This document shows, piece by piece, positions 34,322 to 43,792 of a stretch of DNA of 64,000 nt. The stretch's first letter is position 1; each line of letters starts with the position of its first letter. Source of the DNA: Glaciihabitans sp. (lineage in GTDB: Bacteria > Actinomycetota > Actinomycetes > Actinomycetales > Microbacteriaceae); contig JAODBD010000006.1 in NCBI GenBank assembly GCA_025463785.1, forward strand, positions 1 to 64,000. The letters are read 5' to 3'. A program made the translations under genes and the position numbers. The notes beneath the pieces were generated by a model. That model was not told the origin of the DNA. It was given only the letters and a program-made list of their open reading frames with translations, and did not search any database.

Positions 34322-35689
34322 ATGGCAGATCGTGACGACAGCGCTTCAGGTGGCGGTACTTCAGGCAGCAGCGCTTCAGGCAGCAGCGATCGCAGCTGGG
34401 GCTTCCGCACCCGCGCGATTCACGCAGGCAACATCCCCGACCCGGTGACGGGAGCCCGCGCGCTTCCCATCTATCAGACGAGCGCGTTCGTCTTCGATGA
34501 CACTGCGGATGCCGCGGCCCGGTTCGCCCTCCAGAAATACGGCAACATCTACTCCCGGCTGGCCAACCCGACCGTCGCATCCTTCGAGGAGCGCATCGCC
34601 AGCCTCGAGGGCGGCATCGGAGCCGTTGCAACGGCCAGCGGCCTGAGCGCGCAGTTCGTGACCTTTGCATCCCTCGCCGGTGCCGGTGACCACATTGTGG
34701 CGTCGGCGAACCTGTATGGCGGGTCGATCACTCAGCTCGATGTCACCCTGCGGCGGTTTGGGGTCGAGACGACCTTCGTGCAGAGTTCTGACCCGGCCGA
34801 CTATGCGGCGGCGATCACCGACAGGACGAAGCTCATTTTTGCCGAGACGATCGCGAACCCGTCGGGTGAAATCGCCGACATCGAGGGTCTTGCCGAGGTG
34901 GCGCATGCCCACCACATCCCGTTGATCATCGATTCGACGATCGCGACCCCGTACCTGAACCGGCCGCTGGAGTGGGGGGCAGATGTGGTCATTCACTCCG
35001 CCACGAAGTTCCTCGGCGGCCACGGCACGACTCTTGGCGGCGTTGTCGTCGAGGGCGGGCGCTTCCACTGGGCGAACGAGAACTTCCCCAAGTTCGACGA
35101 GCCAACCCCCGCATACGGCGGCCTCAACTGGCATGGCATCTTCGGCGAATACGCGTTTCTGACGCGGCTTCGCGCCGAACAGTTGAGAGACATCGGTCCG
35201 ACGCTTGCCCCGCATTCCGCATGGCTTCTTGCGCAGGGTGTCGAGACGCTGCCGTTCCGTATCCAGGCACACGTCGATAATGCCCGCATTGTTGCCGAGT
35301 GGCTGGATGCGGATCCCCGTGTTGAGTTCGTCAACTGGGCCGGGCTGCCGGCGCACCCTCATCACGAACGTGCGCTCAAGTATCTGCCCAAGGGGCCGGG
35401 CGCCGTGTTCTCGTTTGGCGTGCGTGCGACCGCCACGCGCAGCGACCGCGAGGTCGGTCAGACGTTCATCGAGTCGGTGGATCTGGCCAGCCACCTCGCC
35501 AACATTGGCGATGCGAAGACGCTGGTGATTCATCCCGCGTCGACGACTCACGCGCAGCTGTCGGCCCAGCAGTTGGCGGATGCCGGTGTCGGGCCGGGTC
35601 TCGTGCGCATCAGCGTCGGAATAGAAGACCCCGACGACATTGTTTATGACCTTGACCAGGCGCTCACGAAGGCGACGGAAGGCAAGTAG
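34322..35689 (+). CDS. metY: O-acetylhomoserine/O-acetylserine sulfhydrylase
   Basis: PLP enzyme of the Cys/Met metabolism family that makes homocysteine from O-acetylhomoserine and sulfide. YSRLANPTVASFEERIASLEGG and the PLP-lysine motif HSATKFLGGHGTTLGG are clear; 455 residues. The N-terminus begins with a Ser/Gly/Ala stretch of about 25 residues encoded by short repeats before the conserved RAIHAGN. TAGCGT is six bases upstream of the ATG (leaderless). The CoA-binding protein follows directly after the stop, the usual metY partner in actinobacteria. Confidence 0.95.
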   Translation: MADRDDSASGGGTSGSSASGSSDRSWGFRTRAIHAGNIPDPVTGARALPIYQTSAFVFDDTADAAARFALQKYGNIYSRLANPTVASFEERIASLEGGIGAVATASGLSAQFVTFASLAGAGDHIVASANLYGGSITQLDVTLRRFGVETTFVQSSDPADYAAAITDRTKLIFAETIANPSGEIADIEGLAEVAHAHHIPLIIDSTIATPYLNRPLEWGADVVIHSATKFLGGHGTTLGGVVVEGGRFHWANENFPKFDEPTPAYGGLNWHGIFGEYAFLTRLRAEQLRDIGPTLAPHSAWLLAQGVETLPFRIQAHVDNARIVAEWLDADPRVEFVNWAGLPAHPHHERALKYLPKGPGAVFSFGVRATATRSDREVGQTFIESVDLASHLANIGDAKTLVIHPASTTHAQLSAQQLADAGVGPGLVRISVGIEDPDDIVYDLDQALTKATEGK

Positions 35690-36289
35690 ATGGCTGCGAC
35701 ACTGACTGACTCTGCTCCGGAGGCGACCGCCAATGAGACGGTTTCGCTGTCTAACGGGCTGACGTGCGAAATCCCGTCGAACTCGCCGCTGGCAAAGCTG
35801 TTGAAATCGCAGCGCACCTGGATCGGGCCGAACGCGAAGCAGCGCCAGCGCATCCTGCGGGATGCGAAGTCGATCGCCATCGTCGGCGCATCACCCTCGT
35901 CGGCGCGGGCGAGCTACTTCGTCGGCACCTACCTTCTTCAGTCGAGCGACTACCGCGTCTACTTCGTCAACCCGATGGCCGACACCATTCTTGGGCACAA
36001 GGCTTACCCGGATCTTGCGTCACTGCCCGAGGTGCCTGACATCGTCGATGTGTTCCGCAAGGGCAGTGACATCCCGTCGGTCATCGACGACGTGCTCGCA
36101 ATTGGTGCCAAAACGGTCTGGGTTCAACTGGGAATTTGGAATCAGGATGCCGCCATCTACGGCGAGAGCAAGGGCCTGACCGTCGTCATGGACCGCTGCA
36201 TCAAGATCGAGCACGCCCGATTCCATGGTGGGCTCCACCTGTACGGGTTCGACACCGGCCAGATCACCTCGCACAAGACCGCTCGCTAG
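35690..36289 (+). CDS. CoA-binding domain protein (YccU-like)
   Basis: A 199-residue protein with a Rossmann-type CoA-binding domain at about residues 55-190: KSIAIVGASPSSARASYFVGTYLL, RVYFVNP, DIVDVFRKGSDIPSV and VWVQLGIWN. It resembles the N-terminal domain of succinyl-CoA ligase alpha. The ATG follows the metY stop without a gap. Linkage to metY is frequent, but the role is unknown; regulation by CoA or acyl-CoA is a guess. Confidence 0.88.
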   Translation: MAATLTDSAPEATANETVSLSNGLTCEIPSNSPLAKLLKSQRTWIGPNAKQRQRILRDAKSIAIVGASPSSARASYFVGTYLLQSSDYRVYFVNPMADTILGHKAYPDLASLPEVPDIVDVFRKGSDIPSVIDDVLAIGAKTVWVQLGIWNQDAAIYGESKGLTVVMDRCIKIEHARFHGGLHLYGFDTGQITSHKTAR

Positions 36290-36614
36290 CTGGGGTCGAT
36301 AGCGGCCCGCCTGGCGGTATTCTCGCGGCCGGATGCTCGCGCCGTGCGGGCCTCGGCGTACGGGCACTCGCCGTGCTCGCGGTCGCGGGGCGGCACGCAC
36401 GCCGGCAGCACTGTCCCTTTCGGCTAAGTCAGTTCGCGCAAACGTCGGCCCGAACTGACACAACGAAATCGAACCTGCCGGAGGGTGCGAGCGCGCTTCG
36501 AACAGTGTGCCGGTCGGTAGCGTCCTGGTGGATCGAACTGGGCGACCCGCCCTCTCATTACGGCAGGTTTCAGGAACACAGGCGGACGCAAGAATGCATG
36601 GTTAGCGTGAGAAC
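36290..36614. other. Gene-free region between CoA-binding protein and sulfurtransferase
   Basis: No gene is supported. The region contains one copy of the family 2 palindrome (36428-36459) and, at its end, the leaderless promoter of the sulfurtransferase gene (TAGCGT 36603-36608). The rest is GC-rich with CTCGC/GGCGTAC motifs and no clear structure. Confidence 0.65.
36428..36459. repeat. Family 2 palindrome, single copy
   Basis: GTCAGTTCG and CGAACTGAC are perfect 9-bp arms separated by 14 bases with ACGT at the exact centre. The same 32-base geometry occurs three times in tandem at 44401-44533 and once, decayed, at 52610-52641. The left flank TTTCGGCTA is shared with the outer end of the 44400 array in inverse orientation. 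Confidence 0.88.
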
Positions 36615-37487
36615 ATGTCTGGTCCCGTTCTCACCGCGCCCCTCGTCTCAACCCAGTGGCTCGCCGATTACCTCGGTAGCGAAAAACTTCTTGTGCTCGA
36701 CGCAACCGTGCTGCCCTACGTGCAGCCCAACGGCCGCGGCGGGTACCTGAGCGGCCACGAGGAATACCTGATCAGCGGCCACATTCCTGGCGCTGGATTT
36801 GCCGACCTGATCGACGAATTCTCCGACCCGTCCGCCCGGCTGCCTTTCACGCATCCGACTGCGGAAGCGTTCGCAGCCGCAGCGGGCGCAATCGGCGTCG
36901 ACAACGACACGACCGTCATCGTCTACGACGCCGCCGTCGGGCAGTGGGCCTCACGCCTCTGGTGGCTGTTTCGCACCTTCGGGTATGACCGCGTTGCCGT
37001 GCTCGACGGCGGATACACGAAGTGGGTCGCGGAGGGCCGCGAAACCGACCTCGGACACCACGAACCGGTTGCGGCGACCTTTGGCGCGGTCGAACGCCCC
37101 GAACTCTGGGTAACGAAGGCGGATGTCGAAGCGATCGTTGCAGGAAAAGCGAGCGGCGCGCTCGTCTGCGGCGTACCCCCGAAGGAGTTCAGCGGCGAGG
37201 CGGGCAGCCGCGCGCGACTCGGACACATCCCAGGCAGCATCAGCGCACCGGCCGTCCGGCTGGTAGACCGCGACACGAATGCCCTGCTGCCAGAAGACGC
37301 GCTGCGCGCGGCGTTCGGCCCGGCGCTCAACAGCGAGCGAGTTGTCACCTATTGCGCCGGAGGCATCGCAGCGGCTTCCGACGCACTCGCCTTGACACTG
37401 CTCGGGCACCGCAACGTCGCCATCTACGACGGTTCGCTCAGCGAGTGGGCGGCCGATGAGTCGCTGCCGTTGGTTACGACGGTCTGA
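36615..37487 (+). CDS. Thiosulfate/3-mercaptopyruvate sulfurtransferase
   Basis: A two-domain rhodanese of 290 residues. The first, inactive domain has [18 protein letters not shown]; the second ends with the active-site loop [17 protein letters not shown], with the sulfur-carrying Cys in CAGGIAA. TAGCGT six bases before ATG 36615 indicates a leaderless transcript. The last 14 bases overlap the end of the convergent YyaL-type gene. Substrate (thiosulfate or mercaptopyruvate) cannot be decided. Confidence 0.93.
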   Translation: MSGPVLTAPLVSTQWLADYLGSEKLLVLDATVLPYVQPNGRGGYLSGHEEYLISGHIPGAGFADLIDEFSDPSARLPFTHPTAEAFAAAAGAIGVDNDTTVIVYDAAVGQWASRLWWLFRTFGYDRVAVLDGGYTKWVAEGRETDLGHHEPVAATFGAVERPELWVTKADVEAIVAGKASGALVCGVPPKEFSGEAGSRARLGHIPGSISAPAVRLVDRDTNALLPEDALRAAFGPALNSERVVTYCAGGIAAASDALALTLLGHRNVAIYDGSLSEWAADESLPLVTTV

Positions 37488-39348
37488 GCGCCAGGGCGGC
37501 ACGCAGAACCGCCGGGTCGGTGATGGGCAAGCGGCAGACAAAGTTCTCGCACAGATAGGCAGTCGGGCTTCCTCGTTGCAGGGTTCGCGCCTCGAACAGT
37601 GCGAATCCAGCAGCAACGAACGCGGCCGCCTGCGGCAGCGTGACTACCGCGACCGTTCCCTCGCGCCAGGCGCGTGCGATAGTCGCGAGGTCGTCGCCAG
37701 CGCCGGCGGCACCCACGGGATTCCCGCCCACGGCGTCCCAACCCGCGGCTGCCTCACCCGCCGTCACAACAACAAGCTGCCGCTCTGGCACGGCTAACAG
37801 CGACATGACGCCGAGCGCCGCGCCAAACGAGATCGGGCGCTGCAGAGCGAGTGGTGCCAGGAGTTCCATCGCGGTGACGGCGGCATTGCGCAAAGCGCGG
37901 TCTCCCGTCAGAAGTTCGAGCCTGACAGCAGCACGGGCCACCGTACTCAGCCCGCTCGGGTACGCGCCCTCGCTGGGGTCAACGTCGAGCGCGAGCCCCC
38001 GCGCTGTCAGCACCGGGTCCGCGCCACCGGGCACCGCGAAACTGCCGTCGACGAGTGCAACGGTCACGAGCTCGAGCGCCCGGGACGCGAAACGCGCCTC
38101 GCCGGTCGCGAGCGCGACATCGAGGAGGCCGTTCGCCAGCATCCCGTAGTCCTCAAGGGTGGGCCGCGCGGTCGAGACTCGACCGCCGATGCGAACCCTC
38201 ACAACGTCACCAAAGCCGACCACCTCTGCCGCACGCACGGCCGCGCCGACCCACTCGGGATGCCCCAGCCGCGACCCCGCGGATGCCAGCGCCCCGATGG
38301 CCAGCCCGTTCCACCCCGTCAGCACTTTCTCGTCGAGAGCCGGGGACGCCTGGTCCGCGCGCGCGACCGCATCCAGCGCGTAATAGCCGCCCTCGACCCG
38401 AACGCCGTTAACCGTGCTCTCGCTGTCCTGAGCCGAGGCAAACGCCCCACTCGGAACGCGCAGCACATTGAGCAGGAAGTCCGCGATGCCCGACGCAATG
38501 CCGCCATCATCGACGCGGGCGTACAGATCGAGCAGCAGCGCATTGTCGTAGAGCATGCGCTCGTAGTGCGGCTCACTCCAGTCGCGCCGGGTTGCATAAC
38601 GGAAGAATCCGCCCTCGACCGGGTCGCGCAGGTTGGAATTGGCCATCGCATCCAGTGTCCGCCGCGCGAGCGCACCCGCGGTCGCGTCGCCGGCGTCCTC
38701 GCGGTCAAGCAGGAGCCCGAGCACCGTCGCCACCGGAAACTTCGGGGCGCTGCCGAAACCGCCGAATTCGGCATCCTCGTGCTGGATGAGTTCGCTCACC
38801 ACGGCGGCGAAATCGGCTTCGGTCGGCAGTGACCCAGCGGATGTCGTGGTCGGCTGGGCGAGCGCAGCGGCCAGCCGACCTGCCGTGTCTTCGACCTCGC
38901 CACGACGCTCGTGCCATGCATCCAACACCGCCGCAAGCACCTGCGCAAAGGATGCACGGCCTTCGATCGCGACCGGCGGGAAGTAGGTGCCCGCGTAGAA
39001 AGCGCGACCCGTGGGAGTCGCGAAGACGTTGAGCGGCCAGCCGAGCTGGTCGGTGAAGGCGCCGGCAGCTGCGAGATAGCTGGAGTCGACATCGGGATGC
39101 TCTTCGCGGTCGACTTTGATGCTCACGAAGTTGTCATTGAGAAATTCGGCCAGCTCCGGATCGCTGAAACTCTCGCGCGCCATCACGTGGCACCAGTGGC
39201 AGGTGGCGTACCCGATCGAAATGAGCACAGGTACCTGGCGACGCGCAGCCTCAGCGAAGGCCTCATCGCCCCACTCGTACCAGTCGACCGGATTCTCGGC
39301 GTGCGACCGCAGGTAGGGGCTCACAGCATCGGCAAGACGGTTTGGCAT
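37474..39348 (-). CDS. Thioredoxin-domain protein of the YyaL/DUF255 family
   Basis: A 624-residue protein with an N-terminal thioredoxin-like domain ([22 protein letters not shown], then the active pair in [15 protein letters not shown]) and a C-terminal six-hairpin glycosidase-like region ([47 protein letters not shown]). Cytoplasmic, widely conserved, function unknown; relatives have been proposed to act on sugars. TAGTCT (39355-39360) six bases before ATG 39348 forms a divergent promoter that interlocks with the MBL gene. Confidence 0.9.
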   Translation of the reverse strand: MPNRLADAVSPYLRSHAENPVDWYEWGDEAFAEAARRQVPVLISIGYATCHWCHVMARESFSDPELAEFLNDNFVSIKVDREEHPDVDSSYLAAAGAFTDQLGWPLNVFATPTGRAFYAGTYFPPVAIEGRASFAQVLAAVLDAWHERRGEVEDTAGRLAAALAQPTTTSAGSLPTEADFAAVVSELIQHEDAEFGGFGSAPKFPVATVLGLLLDREDAGDATAGALARRTLDAMANSNLRDPVEGGFFRYATRRDWSEPHYERMLYDNALLLDLYARVDDGGIASGIADFLLNVLRVPSGAFASAQDSESTVNGVRVEGGYYALDAVARADQASPALDEKVLTGWNGLAIGALASAGSRLGHPEWVGAAVRAAEVVGFGDVVRVRIGGRVSTARPTLEDYGMLANGLLDVALATGEARFASRALELVTVALVDGSFAVPGGADPVLTARGLALDVDPSEGAYPSGLSTVARAAVRLELLTGDRALRNAAVTAMELLAPLALQRPISFGAALGVMSLLAVPERQLVVVTAGEAAAGWDAVGGNPVGAAGAGDDLATIARAWREGTVAVVTLPQAAAFVAAGFALFEARTLQRGSPTAYLCENFVCRLPITDPAVLRAALALRPS

Positions 39349-39360
39349 AACCTCAGACTA
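39348..39360. promoter_or_regulatory. Interlocked divergent leaderless promoters
   Basis: The plus-strand -10 TAACCT (39348-39353) is six bases before the MBL ATG (39360). The minus-strand -10 TAGTCT (39355-39360) is six bases before the YyaL-type ATG (39348). Each -10 box thus contains the first base of the opposite start codon, and each -35 must lie inside the opposite gene. Confidence 0.7.
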
Positions 39361-40112
39361 TGTCGACGCTGACGGTGACCTATGTGGGCGGCCCGACTGC
39401 CCTTCTCGAATATGCCGGTTTGCGCATCCTTCTGGATCCGACCTTCGATTCACCGCGCGAATACGGGGACGGTGACGGTGACGGGGAGACCCTCGTCAAG
39501 ACGGCGGCTCCGGGCGTGTCGATTGATGAGCTCGGCGCGATTGATGTGGTACTCCTGTCACACCACGAACATGACGACAATCTCGACTCCGCCGGCCGCG
39601 AGCTGGTGCGGCGGCTCCCGTTGACGCTGAGTACCGCGAAGGCTGGCGCGGATCTGGGGCGACCCGTCATCGGTCTCGACACCTGGGAAGCCCATCGCGT
39701 CGGCGATGTGACGGTTACGGCGGTTCCGGCCCTGCACGGCCCGCCCGGGGCCGAGCGACTGGTGGGACCCGTCATCGGTTTCGTGCTTGAGGCAACCGAC
39801 TCGCCGACCGTGTACGTCAGCGGCGACAATGCCTCGCTCGAGTTGGTGCGTCAGATCGGCGATCGTTTCCCAGAGGTCGATGTTGCGGTGCTGTTCGCTG
39901 GTGCAGCGCGCGTGCCGTCGATCGATGCTCCGTTGACGCTCACCTCTGCGGATGCAGCAACGGCCGCAAGCATTCTCGGCGTCACGCGAGTGGTCGGCCT
40001 GCACACTGAAGACTGGAAGCACTTCAGCGAGACGCGCGCCGACCTCGAAGCCGCCTTCGCGGGGACTGGGTTGCTCGTTGATACCCCTCGGGGAGTGCGC
40101 GTCTCGCTGTGA
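39360..40112 (+). CDS. MBL-fold metallohydrolase (UlaG-like)
   Basis: A 250-residue metallo-beta-lactamase-fold protein: VTYVGGPTALLEYAGLRILLDPTFD, the metal motif SHHEHDDNLD (H-x-H-x-D), ALHGPPG, and a late GLHTEDWKHF His. The pattern is that of UlaG/YtnP-like hydrolases with unassigned substrate. Two hairpins, the second a strong terminator, follow the stop by 49-114 bases. Confidence 0.88.
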   Translation: MSTLTVTYVGGPTALLEYAGLRILLDPTFDSPREYGDGDGDGETLVKTAAPGVSIDELGAIDVVLLSHHEHDDNLDSAGRELVRRLPLTLSTAKAGADLGRPVIGLDTWEAHRVGDVTVTAVPALHGPPGAERLVGPVIGFVLEATDSPTVYVSGDNASLELVRQIGDRFPEVDVAVLFAGAARVPSIDAPLTLTSADAATAASILGVTRVVGLHTEDWKHFSETRADLEAAFAGTGLLVDTPRGVRVSL

Positions 40113-40160
40113 GTTGGTGCTGGATGCGGGTCGGTGCTGGCGGTAGATCGGCGCTGTGGT

Positions 40161-40226
40161 CCGTCCGACGACCGGACGGCCGTCGGCGCTGGCGTCACGA
40201 CGAAGGCCAGAAATGGCCTTCGTTTT
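40161..40226 (+). terminator. Double hairpin terminator after the MBL gene
   Basis: A first stem CCGTCCG/CGGACGG (40161-40179) is followed by a perfect 9-bp stem CGAAGGCCA/TGGCCTTCG with a GAAA loop (40201-40222) and TTTT. The T-run points to termination on the plus strand; the stem may also serve the convergent aldo-keto reductase gene, whose stop is 15 bases away. Confidence 0.85.
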
Positions 40227-40240
40227 GAAGCTCCAGCGCG

Positions 40241-41074
40241 CTAGTTGATGTCGGCCGGGTTGCCGCCCACGCGACGGTTCTCATCGAGGTCGTTGATCGC
40301 CGCGAACTCGTCTGCGCTCAATTCAAATCCGAAGACGTCGAAGTTCTGCGCCATGCGCTCCCTCGAGTTCGACTTCGGGATCACGATGTTGCCGGTCTGG
40401 AGGTGCCAGCGGATGACCACCTGCGCCGGCGTCACCCCGTGTGCCGCTGCGGCATCCTGAATCGGTCCCAGCCCGAACAGGTCGTACTTGCCCTGCCCGA
40501 GCGGTCCCCATGCCTCGGTCTTGATGTCGTACTTCGCCTGGAACTCGCGCTGCTCGCGCTGCTGGAAGATCGGATGCAGCTCGACCTGGTTGACCGCGGG
40601 CACCACGGTGGTCTCGGCGAGAAGCCTCTCGAGATACGGCACGAGGAAGTTGCTGACGCCGATCGCCTTTGCCCGACCATCCGCGTGGAATGCCTCGAAC
40701 TCGCGCCAGGTGGCGACGTACAAGTCGTTCGCCGGCATCGGCCAGTGGATGAGGTACAGGTCGAGATAGTCGAGACCCAGCATGTCGAGGCTGCGAGTGA
40801 ATGCACCGGTCGCGTCGCCATCCTTGTGGTGGTCGTTGCGCAGCTTGGTGGTGATGAACAACTCTTCACGCGGGATGCCGGACGCCGCAAGCGCCGCACC
40901 AACCTGCTCCTCGTTGTCGTATCCGGTAGCAGTGTCGATGTGCCTGTACCCGACCTCCAGAGCGTCTTCGACCACACGCTGGGTCTCTTCGGGGTCAACC
41001 TTGAATACGCCAAAACCAAGCTGCGGGATGCCCGTGCCGGAGTTGAGCGGGATCAGGGGAACGTCATTAGTCAT
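40241..41074 (-). CDS. Aldo/keto reductase (2,5-diketo-D-gluconate reductase type)
   Basis: A 277-residue NADPH-dependent TIM-barrel reductase. The catalytic tetrad is visible: Asp and Tyr in YRHIDTATGYDNE, Lys in FITTKLRND and His in LYLIHWPMP; the NADP loop IPKSNSRERMAQNF follows. Substrate unknown; these enzymes reduce many aldehydes and diketogluconates. A CACGAT box lies six bases before the ATG. Confidence 0.92.
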   Translation of the reverse strand: MTNDVPLIPLNSGTGIPQLGFGVFKVDPEETQRVVEDALEVGYRHIDTATGYDNEEQVGAALAASGIPREELFITTKLRNDHHKDGDATGAFTRSLDMLGLDYLDLYLIHWPMPANDLYVATWREFEAFHADGRAKAIGVSNFLVPYLERLLAETTVVPAVNQVELHPIFQQREQREFQAKYDIKTEAWGPLGQGKYDLFGLGPIQDAAAAHGVTPAQVVIRWHLQTGNIVIPKSNSRERMAQNFDVFGFELSADEFAAINDLDENRRVGGNPADIN

Positions 41075-41089
41075 GATTCAATCGTGCCA

Positions 41090-42208
41090 CTATCCGCGCC
41101 ACAGGTTTGCCGCCGAGAAGTCGTGGTCGAACGTACGGGAGACCGCCGCAATCAGGCCAGGCGTGACTGCCTCGGTGAGGATGATACTGAGCTCTCGGTT
41201 GAACGCAAGGGACGAGTACGAGGCATTTTGGGAGCCGATCAGGAGTGACGCATGCGAGCTTTCAGCATCCACAAGCAGCGCCTTCTCGTGGATATAGAAG
41301 CCGGTCGGCGAGTTCGGGATGACGTGAACTACGCACCCTGCCGCCGTGACCGACGCGAATGCCTTGCTCCACTTGGGGTCATCGACCATGACAATCTCGC
41401 ATCTCACGCCATTGCGCGCATCATCGGCCAGCGCATCGGAAATGTACGGGTCGGCGAGCTCCTCGCTCATGAAGTGCACGCTGGACTTCGCCGAGTGGAT
41501 GAAGGCGACCATGGTGCTCTCGGAGTCCGGCGACCAGACGAGCCCAGGGGCATCCGCCTCGCCCTGATTCGGGGTGCCACCGCCCCAGTCGCTCTCGAAC
41601 GTCTGCTCGATGGCATGCACCTGGGCAGGATTCGTGTCGACTATCTCGGCATCCCGAGTTGTGGCGTAGTACTGGCTGGTGAGGTTTGCGGTCGAGATGT
41701 CGCTCGTGGTGCCGTCAAAGGTCGTCACCTTTGCATGAAAGATCTCGGCGTCTGACGCCCAGCGAACCGAGACTCCACCCGCCGTGAGTGCCGCGAAGGC
41801 CGGTTCGTTGGCAGCACGGGCTCCGTACTTGGAGTTGAGCAGCACCCTCACGACCACGCCTCGCGAGCGGGCCGCAATGAGGGCAGCCTCCTCGCGCGGA
41901 TCGGACAGCTCGTACATCTCCATGTCGATGGATGACTTTGCCGCCGCCGTCTGGGCATAGAAGTCGGAGAAGCCTGCGCCCGGATATTGCACGAGCCGAT
42001 ACTGAGATGCGGTGCCGACGGGTGCGTCGAGGTTGACCGTGCCGCACGCAGCGAGCCCGAACACGGTCGCAACCGCGAGCGCGACAGCGACCGCCGGTGC
42101 AGGTGTGTGTCGTCTCGGTATGTGCCGTCTCGCCGCGCGTCGTGTCGCGGTGTGTGGTGTCGCCGTGTGCCGTCTCGCCGTGCGTCGTGTCGCGGTGTGT
42201 CGCGTCAT
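41090..42208 (-). CDS. Phospholipase D-like lipoprotein with repetitive His/Arg N-terminus
   Basis: A 372-residue protein with two HKD motifs, HAKVTTFD and HEKALLVD followed by SLLIGSQNAS, so both half-sites of a PLD-type phosphodiesterase are intact. A hydrophobic stretch (about residues 38-54) ends in the lipobox LAAC with Cys 55, so the mature protein should be anchored on the outer face of the membrane. The start is certain: AAGGAGG lies 7 bases before ATG 42208. The 35 residues before the hydrophobic core are two copies of a 15-residue His/Thr/Arg repeat, far more basic than a normal n-region. Phospholipase, nuclease or cardiolipin synthase-like activity cannot be told apart. Confidence 0.88.
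   Translation of the reverse strand: MTRHTATRRTARRHTATPHTATRRAARRHIPRRHTPAPAVAVALAVATVFGLAACGTVNLDAPVGTASQYRLVQYPGAGFSDFYAQTAAAKSSIDMEMYELSDPREEAALIAARSRGVVVRVLLNSKYGARAANEPAFAALTAGGVSVRWASDAEIFHAKVTTFDGTTSDISTANLTSQYYATTRDAEIVDTNPAQVHAIEQTFESDWGGGTPNQGEADAPGLVWSPDSESTMVAFIHSAKSSVHFMSEELADPYISDALADDARNGVRCEIVMVDDPKWSKAFASVTAAGCVVHVIPNSPTGFYIHEKALLVDAESSHASLLIGSQNASYSSLAFNRELSIILTEAVTPGLIAAVSRTFDHDFSAANLWRG
42107..42205. repeat. 45-bp repeat encoding the PLD lipoprotein n-region
   Basis: Two diverged 45-bp copies plus a partial third encode HTATRR(T/A)ARRH motifs with His at residues 4, 19 and 34. The unit length is a multiple of three, so expansion preserves the frame. On the plus strand it reads as alternating GTGTCGC / GTCTCGCC motifs. 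Confidence 0.8.
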
Positions 42209-42347
42209 TTCGTGACCTCCTTGCTCTCGTCACAGCATGACCCCATCGCACCAGGCGCGGGCATGCGGCGAGCGACTCGGTGGAGAAACCGGAACGGTCA
42301 GGAGTCGGAAGGAGAAGAACGCAAAGAGTAACAGCGGGAAACGCGCC

Positions 42348-43661
42348 TCAGGCCGCGCACCCGTACGACCCGGCCGCGGCACCGGCCGTGGCCCAGGAGG
42401 GCAGTTCGCGCGAGTCGTGCGCCGCCGTCCAGTTGCCATCGTGCAGCTCGTAGCTGACGATGGGCCCCACCGTTTGGAAGGCGACCAGCGCCTCGAGCAG
42501 GCGATCGACATCCGCTGCCACTGAACCCACACCGACGGACGCCCGCAACGCTGGCCCGGTTACACCGAGCCGCGCAAGTAGTGGGTGAGCGCAGAACTTT
42601 CCGTGCCGCAACCCGATGCCCCACTCGGCCGAAAGGTAGGCGGCCAGCAGCCCGGATTCGACGCCATCCACCGAGAAGGAAACGACGCCGACGGCATCCG
42701 TTGAGTCCTCGAATATGCGCAGGATCCGGACCCCATGAATCGAGGTAAGACCGGCAACCAGCCGCGAGCGCAGTGCCTCTTCGTGCGCCGTCCACTCGCG
42801 CTCATTGAGCGTGGACAGCTCTTCGATCGCTCGAGCGAGAGCCGCAACACCCAGCACGTTGGGTGAACCAGCCTCGTGCCGCGCCGGTCCAGTGCGCCAA
42901 CGGGTCGACTCGAGCGACACGGTCGTGACCGCGCCGCCGCCCAGCAGGTACGGCGTACCGCGATCGAGCCAGTCCGTGCGGCCGACCAGGACGCCGGCAC
43001 CGAACGGCGCGTACAGCTTGTGCCCGGAGAACGCCAGATAGTCAACGCCCTCAAGCGTCAGGTTGATGCGGCGATGCGGTACCAGTTGAGCGCCGTCGAC
43101 CGCGAGCCGCGTTCCGTAACGGTGCGCGATGGTCGCAAGTTGCCGCAGCGGCAGCATCTCACCGGTCACATTGCTCGCACCCGTGACGGTCAGGAGGGCC
43201 GCGGGGCGACGCGCGAGTTCGGCATCCACCAACAGTAGGGTCTCGGCGATGCTCGCCGCGGAGACGACGACCCGTGCGTCGGTGACCGTCCACGGCAGCA
43301 GGTTGGCGTGGTGCTCGATGTCGAGAACGACCGTCTCGCCGGGGACTACGGATGCCAGCAGGTTCAGCGCATCCGTCGTATTTCTGGTGAAGATCACCTC
43401 GTCACTCGGCCGGGCACCCACGAAGTCGCCAACCACCACGCGCGCAGACTCGTACGCGCCGGTACTGACCTGCGACGGGTAGCCCGCCCCGCGATGCACG
43501 CTCGCGTAGAGCGGAAGAATGTCGGTCACGTGCTGCGCTACAACCGCGAGCGCCGGTGTTGACGCCGCGTAGTCAAGGTTGGTGTAGTTCGCCTCGCCAC
43601 CCATGACCAGCGGCACACGGAGGTCGCGGCCGATCACGGGTAGCAGGGAACAGTCATCCAT
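42348..43661 (-). CDS. Class V aminotransferase, cysteine desulfurase-like
   Basis: A 437-residue PLP enzyme of the SufS/Csd type: LDYAASTPALAVVAQHV at the N-terminus, EHHANLLPW, the PLP Lys in FSGHKLYAPFGAGVLVG and a Cys at the catalytic position in GLRHGKFCAHPLL (SufS has RxGHHCAQP). It may release sulfur from cysteine, or be a related lyase. No suf genes are adjacent, so a role outside general Fe-S assembly is likely. TAGTCT six bases before ATG 43661 indicates a leaderless transcript. Confidence 0.87.
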   Translation of the reverse strand: MDDCSLLPVIGRDLRVPLVMGGEANYTNLDYAASTPALAVVAQHVTDILPLYASVHRGAGYPSQVSTGAYESARVVVGDFVGARPSDEVIFTRNTTDALNLLASVVPGETVVLDIEHHANLLPWTVTDARVVVSAASIAETLLLVDAELARRPAALLTVTGASNVTGEMLPLRQLATIAHRYGTRLAVDGAQLVPHRRINLTLEGVDYLAFSGHKLYAPFGAGVLVGRTDWLDRGTPYLLGGGAVTTVSLESTRWRTGPARHEAGSPNVLGVAALARAIEELSTLNEREWTAHEEALRSRLVAGLTSIHGVRILRIFEDSTDAVGVVSFSVDGVESGLLAAYLSAEWGIGLRHGKFCAHPLLARLGVTGPALRASVGVGSVAADVDRLLEALVAFQTVGPIVSYELHDGNWTAAHDSRELPSWATAGAAAGSYGCAA

Positions 43662-43755
43662 TGCCCCAGACTAGGCAGGGGCGCGAGCCAGCGAAATGCC
43701 GCACGTAACCTGCGGCAACATCTGGCCCTGGTCGAGCGTTGTTTTGCCGGCGCGC

Positions 43756-43784
43756 TGCTCTGCTCTGCTCTGCTCTGCTCTGCT
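43756..43784. repeat. TGCTC pentanucleotide microsatellite
   Basis: Five perfect TGCTC units plus TGCT. It lies about 85-110 bases upstream of the desulfurase-like promoter and just after the ArsR stop on the other side. A pentamer is not frame-neutral, but no coding frame is affected here; a change in length would alter upstream promoter spacing only. Confidence 0.9.
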
Positions 43785-43792
43785 GGCGCAAA

